From contig NZ_JAFFQA010000042.1 of the NCBI RefSeq assembly GCF_016919065.1, positions 1 to 46,843 on the forward strand: a stretch of 46,843 nt of DNA, written 5' to 3'. Of this stretch, positions 24,815 to 31,935 are shown piece after piece (position 1 is the first letter of the stretch; the number at the start of each line of letters is the position of its first letter). A model generated the notes under the pieces. That model was not told the DNA's origin. It saw only the letters and a program-made list of their open reading frames with translations, and ran no database searches. Made by a program: the position numbers and the translations under genes. This stretch comes from Desulfobulbus rhabdoformis. Lineage in GTDB: Bacteria; Desulfobacterota; Desulfobulbia; Desulfobulbales; Desulfobulbaceae.

Positions 24815-27800
24815 ACCGTCTTGCCGTTTACTGGACGGAATTCCGCCATGAGATTCGCACCGGCTTACACGGACCGTTGTTTGCTATCACCGCAATCGGC
24901 TTTACGCTTTATATGCTGATGGCGCTGACCCGTGGTGATGCTCTGCGCGGTTTTGGCCTGGTGCGCAATTCGGCAACAGTGGTCTATCAATTTTCAACGG
25001 GCATGTGCATGTATCTGTTTTTTGCCTGGGCATGGATCTTTGGGCAGGTGGTGGTACGGGATAGCAATGTGCATTTGGCTGAAAACGTGCTCAGTTCCCC
25101 TATCCACTTGCCGACACTGCTGTTTGCACGCTATCTGGGCGCCTCGGTTGTAGCATTTTTACTCGGTGCGGTTGTGCCGCTCAGCCTGTTTTTGATGCCG
25201 ATCACAGCTTGGCTGGGGCTGGTACCGCCGGCAGATATCGGTGCCGCCCCGGTTTTGCCGGTGCTGTTAAGTTTACTGCTTTTTGTGCTTCCCGCTGCCC
25301 TAGGTATAGGCGCCCTGTTCGTTAGCAGTGCACTGTGGACACGCTCTACCGTAGGGCCTTTTGCTGTTTCTGCACTCTTGATGCTGATCTGGATGCTCGG
25401 ATTGATTGTCTTTCGCGGTGGTGATATCAGCGATACGCTGGCAACTCTGGTCGACCCAACGGTATTTAGTGAAGTAAGCCTTCAGGTCAGAGACTTACCC
25501 CCGAATGAAAAAATAGATTATCTCATAGAGGTGACACCGGCCTACCTGATGAACCGCCTGGTGTGGTTTTTGTTGCCGGTGGGATTGCTGCTCATTGTGT
25601 TGCGCCGCTTTAAGCGTGAACAACTGCTCCTTGATAACAGTAACAAAACAGTGCGTGATACCGTTGCCAGCGAGAACTATCCCCCGGCCAAAACCTCTGC
25701 GGGGGTGATCGCAAAGGACAAGCCGTCATGGCTGCGAGCACTTTTGAGCGAAGCACTCTGGCATTTGCGACTCTCGTTGCAAAACAGGGGCATGCTGCTG
25801 GCATTGGGTCTTTTACTCCTTATGGGTGTGGGCATCTCGATTCTGTTTGTCCTGCAAAATGCTCAAGGTCCTATCGTACCGCATGTAGAGTATTTACTCT
25901 CGTTTTCTGGAACTTTTTTCTACCTGCTTACCATTTTCGCGGTAGCGGGATTTGTCGGCGCGCTGATGCGCCGTGATCAGCGCAATGGATTTGAAGAGAT
26001 GTTTGACGCCACCCCCGCACCGCTTGGCACGCGTGTGATGGCGCGGATTTTGGCCGCTTTTTTCCTGACGGCTGCTTTGGCCCTGCTTCCGGCACTCAAT
26101 ACGTGGATTGTCATGGCTGTCGGTGGGGTGGCTGTTTCCTGGTGGGATCCTCTGGTCTATCAGGTGCTCGTGATTATGCCAGCTATGTTGGAGATATGTG
26201 CCTTAACCGTGCTCAGTCACAGCCTGATTCGCAATGCAGGTGCCGCGTATGGGCTTTCGATGATGTTTGCTTTTATAGCGGTTATGAATGGCGAGTTAAG
26301 TCTGGTCACCTATCCGCCCGCGCAGGTTGGCCTGGCAGTGCACCTGTCCCTCTCATCCTTAAGCGGTTGGCAACCATGGCTGGATAGCCTCATCAGCATT
26401 GATCTGTTAAAACTTGGCGTCATAGCTGTTTTGTCAGCATTGGCATGGGTAGGCTGGCAGTTTGGGATAGAAACTGGTTTTGCCAAGCGTTGGCAAATAG
26501 CGCGTTCCCGTATCCGTAGCGCCGCTCCACTGGGCATCGCCGGTTTATTCTTGATTGCAATCTCCAGTGTCGTTCTGTACCAAAAGTTAATCCATCACGG
26601 TGAATATAAGTCACTTGAAACAGAACTGGCCGAAGATGCCGCCTGGGAACAACGGTGGTGGGAAAAAGGTAACGCCTACTCACTGCAAGGTGGGGAGGCC
26701 CATATTCAGGTAAATCCATCCGAGCGAACATTGGTGGCGCAGTGGACATTGAACAACGTCCAGACTGTTAAGGGGCTTTTACACGGCAGCCTGCCGCATG
26801 GTGTCAACATCAGTGCTGCGGTGGTCGCGGGCCGGGCTGTCATCCCAGATGTGGCCTATGATCATTTTACCTTGCCACTGGACACCTGCCCGGCTCAGGG
26901 GTGTGATGTAACGTTGACCTTGTCGGCCACACTACGCGATTGGCCGGCGCATGATGTGCAATCCTGGCTGCAGCCATCAGGTGTCTGGTTGCGGGCCGGT
27001 GATGTTTTACCAACCTTGGGGCTGAACCCGGATCGCCGTCTGCGCATACCAGCCGAAAGAGCGCAGTTTGGTTTACCAGAGCTGGCAGATAACCTGCCCC
27101 GACATGCCATGCAAGCGGCCAAGGACGTCGCACCGGCAGGAACTTGGCACTGGAGTGTAGTGGTCGACGCCGAAGGTGTCAGCACACAGACCTCTGGTTC
27201 TTTGACCGGACCTTTGGATTTCGCCATGGTCTGGCTGCCGAAGATGCCGGAACAGACTCCACAAAACGGTGTCTATGCCTGGCATGGGAACGAATACCGG
27301 CAAGCCGCCAAAGATATCCTGGAGGATCTGCAACTCATGGCGCAAGGCGTCGGTGATCTGCTGGGGCAGGTACCTGATGTACGGTATGTTATCCAGGCTC
27401 CCCGCGAATTGGGAGAAATAGCAGTGCACGGAGAACTGCTCTGGCTGCCTGAAAACCTCGGCTGGGACATCGCCAGTGAAGGCCCGGGACGGAAACGACG
27501 CCGCGCCGCCATAGCTTCGGCTCTTAGTCGGCATGTACTGCTTCAGGCTGCTGATCTGCGTGCGGAGCCAGGTGCCGAATGGCTGCTCTCCGGGGTATCG
27601 GGATGGATCGGAATGGAATGCCTGCGGCGCAGCGATGGACAGCAGGCATGGATAGCCGAGCAAAACTGGCAGACGGAAGAACTGTTCGAAACTTTGGGAA
27701 AAGGACTGGACGCACCGGTTAGCAGGGTAGCCGACGCCGGTAAGGCCGAATGGATCAAGCATTACACTGCGCTAAGCACACTGAACTGGGCAGCCGGGAA

Positions 27801-28191
27801 AGGCTCAGAGCAAACGGCCGCTTTGGTCAAGGCACTGATCAAGCGACTCCAAGATGACGAACCTTTACCCGAGGCGTTGACGGCGCTGGAGGGAGAACAA
27901 ACTGCTGAGCGTTTATTGGGCATGCCTGTGGTCGCCGATATTGCATTAGGTATAGATGACAAACAGCAGGTACAAATAAAGGCTCAACGCTGGCAATGGC
28001 ACGACAAGGGCTGGAAGTTGATCGAACCTCCACGGAAAGTTTTACAGCTCGCAGAACAGAAGGTGCAGCTACTTGATCTGCAAAAGTCCGCAGAAATAGG
28101 CAATGCTCAAAATTTTGTCGTACTGGATAGCTGGCCTAGTGTTGAGCGGACGCCGAAAGATAATGTCTGGAATCACGCAACCAAGCCTTAG
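24811..28191 (+). CDS. ABC-2-type permease fused to a degenerate M1-aminopeptidase-like domain
   Basis: 1126 residues. The N-terminal half (about 1-560) has two blocks of ABC-2-like membrane helices: roughly 18-270 and 320-560, the second starting after a soluble linker. A further helix is near 570-590 (PLGIAGLFLIAISSVVLY), followed by about 530 residues outside the membrane. That part follows the M1-peptidase plan found fused to permeases of this kind, but where an active enzyme has HExxH-x18-E it reads H908-VLLQ, 18 residues, then Gly931 (in WLLSGVSGWIGM). Only the first His is kept, so no protease activity is expected. The partner is the ATPase directly upstream. Possible roles are export or handling of a peptide or siderophore; this is inference. 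Confidence 0.85.
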   Translation: MNRLAVYWTEFRHEIRTGLHGPLFAITAIGFTLYMLMALTRGDALRGFGLVRNSATVVYQFSTGMCMYLFFAWAWIFGQVVVRDSNVHLAENVLSSPIHLPTLLFARYLGASVVAFLLGAVVPLSLFLMPITAWLGLVPPADIGAAPVLPVLLSLLLFVLPAALGIGALFVSSALWTRSTVGPFAVSALLMLIWMLGLIVFRGGDISDTLATLVDPTVFSEVSLQVRDLPPNEKIDYLIEVTPAYLMNRLVWFLLPVGLLLIVLRRFKREQLLLDNSNKTVRDTVASENYPPAKTSAGVIAKDKPSWLRALLSEALWHLRLSLQNRGMLLALGLLLLMGVGISILFVLQNAQGPIVPHVEYLLSFSGTFFYLLTIFAVAGFVGALMRRDQRNGFEEMFDATPAPLGTRVMARILAAFFLTAALALLPALNTWIVMAVGGVAVSWWDPLVYQVLVIMPAMLEICALTVLSHSLIRNAGAAYGLSMMFAFIAVMNGELSLVTYPPAQVGLAVHLSLSSLSGWQPWLDSLISIDLLKLGVIAVLSALAWVGWQFGIETGFAKRWQIARSRIRSAAPLGIAGLFLIAISSVVLYQKLIHHGEYKSLETELAEDAAWEQRWWEKGNAYSLQGGEAHIQVNPSERTLVAQWTLNNVQTVKGLLHGSLPHGVNISAAVVAGRAVIPDVAYDHFTLPLDTCPAQGCDVTLTLSATLRDWPAHDVQSWLQPSGVWLRAGDVLPTLGLNPDRRLRIPAERAQFGLPELADNLPRHAMQAAKDVAPAGTWHWSVVVDAEGVSTQTSGSLTGPLDFAMVWLPKMPEQTPQNGVYAWHGNEYRQAAKDILEDLQLMAQGVGDLLGQVPDVRYVIQAPRELGEIAVHGELLWLPENLGWDIASEGPGRKRRRAAIASALSRHVLLQAADLRAEPGAEWLLSGVSGWIGMECLRRSDGQQAWIAEQNWQTEELFETLGKGLDAPVSRVADAGKAEWIKHYTALSTLNWAAGKGSEQTAALVKALIKRLQDDEPLPEALTALEGEQTAERLLGMPVVADIALGIDDKQQVQIKAQRWQWHDKGWKLIEPPRKVLQLAEQKVQLLDLQKSAEIGNAQNFVVLDSWPSVERTPKDNVWNHATKP

Positions 28192-28250
28192 CAAATTATT
28201 GGCCCCACAAGAGCCTGAGCAGTTGCTCCCCAGAGTGATCCGGAAAAAAT

Positions 28251-28378
28251 TAAAATTTACGCAGGCATATAGTTGATATCAGAGTCTGCGCTTACCTCCG
28301 AGGATAAAATTTTACGTATGACGAGGGAAGCGCCAGGCTCCGCGGGATTGGAAGAAAAAGCAATTATTCAAGATGCCC
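28251..28378 (-). repeat. Dispersed MITE-like repeat, copy D
   Basis: On the minus strand: GGGCATCTTGAATAATTGC, CTTCCAATCCCGCGGAGCC, TGGCGCTTCCCTCGTCATACG, AAAATTTTATCCTCGGAGG and TAAGCGCAGACTCTGATATC. It is the longest copy, about 128 bp, and lines up with copy B over its full length and with A and C over its first 60 bases. Confidence 0.75.
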
Positions 28379-28708
28379 TTTTACCTTAATCCGTGAGCAT
28401 GCGTAGAGGTGCGGCAGTTTCGTTGTTCGTGTCATGCCGATAAAATTATATTGTATCGACGTGTTACGGACAATGAAGGTGACGTGCTGCTGGATGTTCC
28501 ATGAGTCGGCGAGTGAAGCTGAACAAGCAATGTGAATATGAAGCCCCCCAGATATTCAAGATCTCTTCTTCAGCTATCACCGCTGTCACGGGTTCAGTAG
28601 GCAAAACGTACGTTTAGATAAAGCTCTTCTAGTAAAAGAATGACGATTTATGTGCCCAGATTTCAAAAAATAAAGCCATCTCGATTTTCCGTTGAGACGC
28701 TTTTATGG

Positions 28709-28736
28709 TTGATTTTGTTTAGCAACTATTTATACT
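28709..28736 (+). promoter_or_regulatory. Promoter of the MarR gene (possibly leaderless transcript)
   Basis: TTGATT (28709-28714), 16-base spacer, TATACT (28731-28736). Transcription would start at or within a few bases of the ATG at 28743, so the transcript would have almost no leader; consistent with this there is no ribosome binding site. The candidate MarR palindrome 28717-28731 lies between the two boxes. Confidence 0.5.
28717..28731. promoter_or_regulatory. Candidate MarR operator, site 1
   Basis: GTTTAG-CAA-CTATTT. The left arm is identical to site 2 (29327-29341); the right arm is imperfect. It sits between the -35 and -10 of the MarR gene, as expected for autorepression. Confidence 0.45.
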
Positions 28737-28742
28737 TCTTTC

Positions 28743-29231
28743 ATGAATACGATTGAGTGTGAAAGTATAGCAAAGCAACTGGATGAGAATTTCCATAGGA
28801 TTGCCAACAAACTAAGCAGTGTCGAAAAAATCCCGAGAAATTACGGGACAACCTCCCCGCTGTATCCATCTGAAATCCACACCATCAACGTTATTGGCCT
28901 GAATCCCGGCAGCAATGTTACTGAATTGGCTAAAAAGCAAGGTGTCACGAAAGGAGCCGTATCCCAAGTAGTTGCCAAGCTTGTCAAAAAGAAGCTCATC
29001 GTTAAGATGAAAGAAGTTGACAACGAAAAGGCCATATTTTTGAAACTTTCCGAAGAAGGCCTTAAAGCTTTCGAAGGTCACCGTGCTTTTCATGCCGGAA
29101 TGCATTTACCGCTCGTGGAGCTCCTGGAAAATGCAACGCAAAATCAAATAGATTTTGTAGAGCAATTTCTCTTGGTTTTGGAGTCTTTCTGCGATCAGGC
29201 GTTGTCAGAACCGCATAGCCCAACTCGATAA
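28743..29231 (+). CDS. MarR-family transcriptional regulator
   Basis: 162 residues with a winged helix-turn-helix: NVTELAKKQGVTKGAVSQVV (recognition helix) followed by the wing KLIVKMKEVDNEKAIFLKLSEEG. Helices before and after provide the dimer interface. MarR proteins usually repress their own and neighbouring genes until they bind a small aromatic or oxidising ligand. Palindromes related to GTTTAG-n3-CTAAAC occur upstream of this gene, of the MBL/EFR1 unit downstream, and in the TonB receptor promoter, so all are plausible targets. The ligand is unknown. Confidence 0.9.
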   Translation: MNTIECESIAKQLDENFHRIANKLSSVEKIPRNYGTTSPLYPSEIHTINVIGLNPGSNVTELAKKQGVTKGAVSQVVAKLVKKKLIVKMKEVDNEKAIFLKLSEEGLKAFEGHRAFHAGMHLPLVELLENATQNQIDFVEQFLLVLESFCDQALSEPHSPTR

Positions 29232-29326
29232 CATCCCAAAATTTTTATCATTTTAAAATTACACATTCAGTAAATTGAAAATCTATTTGATGCTTTGGAT
29301 TTTTCTTGCTTTTTAACCGCCTTATA

Positions 29327-29341
29327 GTTTAGTCTCTAAAC
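29327..29341. promoter_or_regulatory. Candidate MarR operator, site 2 (perfect palindrome)
   Basis: GTTTAG-TCT-CTAAAC, a perfect 6-bp inverted repeat. It lies about 13 bases upstream of a TATAAT (29354-29359) and about 145 bases before the MBL hydrolase start. Confidence 0.55.
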
Positions 29342-29483
29342 CATTACAGTTAATATAATGATTAACTCCTCAATATATCATATATATTAATATAAATGAA
29401 TCCAAACAATATACTGTCAGTGCATTTTTTACTCTTTTCATGCCTGACAACACACTCCAGGCTGCCTGCAGGAGAGGAGAAGT

Positions 29484-30367
29484 ATGAACAAGGGCGTCTA
29501 TCAATTCAATATCGGAAATTTTCGATGTCATGTGTTGCATGACGGGATCAATACCAAAACCCAGCTCACCTGCTTTTCCCAACCGTTCCCGAAGATGCAC
29601 TCAATGTAGCTTTAAAATCCAGTGGCTTGAGTGCTGAGACATGGAAAGAATGGAACAGCGACTATTCCTGCATCTTGGTTGAAACCGGTATGCAAACGGT
29701 ACTCATTGACACCGGACTTGGAGCATTTCATCCCTTTACGGGGAGTGTGCTTGAAAATCTAAAAAGAATAGAAATTGATCCGGCTGATATCGATATCGTT
29801 TTGCTCACCCACGCCCACCCAGACCACATTGGCGGTACACTAGACCAAGAGGGAGAGTCCATTTTCAGCAACGCGAAAATTCTGATGTCACAATCAGAGT
29901 GGGAATTTTGGAATTCGGATCCGTTGGTGGCATTGAAATCAGCGGGCAAAGATGAGCCCCATAGTGCAGCTGTTGTATGGTACGCAGAGCAGTGCCTGCC
30001 CAAATTACAAAAGCAGATTCAAACCGTTGACGGACAAATGGAAATCGTACCCGGAATTGAAACCCTGCCAGCTCCTGGGCATACACCAGGCCATCAAGTG
30101 ATACACATTTTCTCTGCGGAAGAGGCACTCATGGTGACGGGAGATGTCTTCCTTCAACCGCTCCATGTTGAGCACCCCAAATGGTGTCCTGCAGTTGACA
30201 TCAATCCAGATTCTGCGATCAAAACTCGAGTCAGGATTGCAGGACAGGCCGCTCATTCCAATACCCTGGTTGCATGTTTTCACTTTCCGTTTCCCGGATT
30301 AGGGCACATTGTCGGAAGCAAGGGGAAGTATCAGTTTAAGAGTCTGGATATGAATACATCAAAGTAA
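29484..30367 (+). pseudogene. MBL-fold metallo-hydrolase with a one-base frameshift
   Basis: An ATG at 29484 has an excellent ribosome binding site (GGAGAGGAGAAGT) and reads MNKGVYQFNIGNFRCHVLHDG, typical of this family, then runs out of frame. A shift at the CCC at 29560-29562 (one C missing) restores a single frame through HLLFPTVPEDALNV to the intact main domain: VLIDTGLGAFHP, THAHPDHIGG, PGHTPGH and TGDVF. The corrected product is about 294 residues. The part after 29627 alone could start at a TTG, but would lack the first beta strands and has no ribosome binding site. It is either a real mutation or a base-calling error in the C run. Confidence 0.8.
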
Positions 30368-30426
30368 TTATAGGCTAGCGATATTGTGTAATTTTTTATA
30401 ATCCCGTAGAAAATGAGGGTGGTCAT

Positions 30427-31251
30427 ATGAAGACTGCAGTCGTGTATTTCTCAGCTACTGGCAACACTGCCATCGTTTCAGATGTCGTAGCAAAGGTGCT
30501 CCAAGAGCAAGGGGTTGATGTAACGAAAATTCAGATTACAGCATACAAGGACCGGCAAAGAGTCTTTGACACTGAGACCTACGACTCATTTGTATTCGGC
30601 ATGCCGGTCCATTCCTGGCGGGCACCACGGGTGGTCAGGGAGTGGTTGCTTAACCTTGACGGCAGGGGCAAGAGGTGCGCCATGTTTTTTACATTTGGGG
30701 GCTTTGAAATCAACCTGGCCCACTATTCAACCAGAGAACTTCTTCGGAAAAGCAACTTTGTGGTTGTCTCTTCTGCCGAGTTCCCGGCTGCCCACACCTA
30801 CAATATTCACGGGGGGTGGCGTGCCATGATCGGACGGCCAAACGATTCAGATTTTCTGGTAGCGCAAACATTTGCCCAAAAAACATGCAAACGTCTGTGT
30901 GGGGAAGATACCGGAATCCTTGGTGGGCTTGAGCAACCGGATGTGGAAGAATCTTACCTTGATATGATCGAATCATTTCGCTTCAAAGTTGTCACCCAGT
31001 TACCGACGCGGAACGGCGAGGAGTGTTCCCTGTGCGGTGAGTGCGAAGCGCGTTGCCCGACACAGGCCATCAGGGCAGAAACCGGGGTGGCTGATCCCGA
31101 AAGATGTATCTGCTGCATGGCCTGTGTCTCACATTGCCCTGATGATGCATTGAAAGTAAACGATCTGTCTACAAGCTGGCAGCATAAACTAGGTATGCAT
31201 AAGACGACTGAAGCAGATATGCTCAAACAGGAAAGTCGAATCTATCTTTAG
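30427..31251 (+). CDS. EFR1-type flavodoxin-ferredoxin fusion
   Basis: 274 residues. An N-terminal flavodoxin-like domain has the FMN phosphate loop FSATGNTA (residues 8-15) and FVFGMPVHSWRAP. The C-terminal part is a 2[4Fe-4S] ferredoxin: CSLCGECEARCP (about 200-211) and CICCMACVSHCP (about 228-239), both C-x2-C-x2-C-x3-C. This is the EFR1 family of electron carriers, whose physiological partner is usually unknown. It lies 59 bases after the MBL hydrolase, with GAGGGTGG before the ATG, so it is probably in the same transcript and supplies electrons to some redox step of the locus. Its stop codon TAG shares its G with the first base of repeat copy E. Confidence 0.92.
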   Translation: MKTAVVYFSATGNTAIVSDVVAKVLQEQGVDVTKIQITAYKDRQRVFDTETYDSFVFGMPVHSWRAPRVVREWLLNLDGRGKRCAMFFTFGGFEINLAHYSTRELLRKSNFVVVSSAEFPAAHTYNIHGGWRAMIGRPNDSDFLVAQTFAQKTCKRLCGEDTGILGGLEQPDVEESYLDMIESFRFKVVTQLPTRNGEECSLCGECEARCPTQAIRAETGVADPERCICCMACVSHCPDDALKVNDLSTSWQHKLGMHKTTEADMLKQESRIYL

Positions 31252-31308
31252 GGAATCTTGAATAATTGCTTTTTGAGCCAATTTCGGCATCATACCTAAA
31301 CACCCCTG
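31251..31308 (+). repeat. Dispersed MITE-like repeat, copy E (one end)
   Basis: Starts GGGAATCTTGAATAATTGC, then TTTTTGAGCCAATTTCGGC and ATCATACCTAAA. Only the first 55-60 bases are kept. Its first G is the last base of the EFR1 gene's stop codon. Confidence 0.7.
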
Positions 31309-31862
31309 TATTGGGAACGGCGGATGGTCACTGAACAAGAATCCCTCTTAATAACGCAGCGTTTTTTAAGCCAATTCTTTTTTGTTCAGTTTCCACCTCC
31401 ATCGTTCGCAACACGCCTATAACGCCTCATTTTATGAGGCATTTCACAAACAGTGACGCTGATACATCACTGAACGCGCACGGATTCAGGCAGACTGCCC
31501 CCTGAATTCTAGAAACCTCGAAAGTTACGCGGTCTGGTTTGTTTGTTTTTGATCTGCCTGAAGCCGTAGATGCGGCTTGCCATGCCACACTGTCGCAATC
31601 CTGGAGCGGCACTGGAGTTCTTCGCTAAATTTTATTGAGCACCTTCCTTATAAAGAGCTCGCAACTCCCCTGTCTTGTAGGCCAGCAGCCTGGTTGCTTG
31701 GGGCAAGCTACGTAAAAATGGCTCACGCGCTCAGATATATTCACCGAATCCCCCCTTTTCATTTTTAGAATTTTTCCATGATCAAGCTCTCTCCAGAGCA
31801 GCTCTCTGGCCTGAGAGATCCCTGAAACGTATTCTCTTTTTTTGAACTGCCTAAAACTTTTC
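31309..31862. other. Intergenic region upstream of the TonB receptor
   Basis: About 550 bases with no supported gene. A hairpin GCCTCAT-TTT-ATGAGGC lies at 31424-31440 and a weaker one, CCAGAG/CTCTGG, at 31793-31809. Two minus-strand frames (31427-31612 and 31625-31882) have no ribosome binding site and no recognisable content; the second would cross the receptor promoter. Confidence 0.4.
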
Positions 31863-31890
31863 TTGACTACTAAATACCGCATAGTATAGT
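31863..31890 (+). promoter_or_regulatory. Promoter of the TonB receptor
   Basis: TTGACT (31863-31868), 16-base spacer, TATAGT (31885-31890). A candidate MarR site (31884-31898) covers the -10 box. Confidence 0.6.
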
Positions 31891-31898
31891 AACTAAAT
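31884..31898. promoter_or_regulatory. Candidate MarR operator, site 3
   Basis: GTATAG-TAA-CTAAAT, differing from the perfect site 2 by one base in each arm. It overlaps the -10 box of the TonB receptor promoter, an ideal place for repression. Confidence 0.5.
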
Positions 31899-31935
31899 CA
31901 TCATTAACCTAAAAAATTTAACACCATGAAAAGAA

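Larger units (their letters stand above)
28192..28742. other. Intergenic region with repeat copy D and the MarR promoter
   Basis: About 550 bases between the permease and the MarR gene. It holds dispersed-repeat copy D (28251-28378), then 28390-28600 without a convincing gene, then the promoter of the MarR gene. A degraded coding trace such as ILYRRVTDNEGDVL near 28450-28490 may be an old transposase but cannot be supported. Confidence 0.4.

Noticed and set aside
31424..31440. GCCTCAT-TTT-ATGAGGC as an integron attC-like site
   Set aside because: No proper R'/R'' core sites (GTTRRRY) and no integrase or cassette array nearby; it is only a small hairpin.
31625..31882. 85-codon minus-strand frame MRYLVVKKSFRQFKK…
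   Set aside because: It would overlap the TonB receptor promoter, has no ribosome binding site, and resembles nothing I know.
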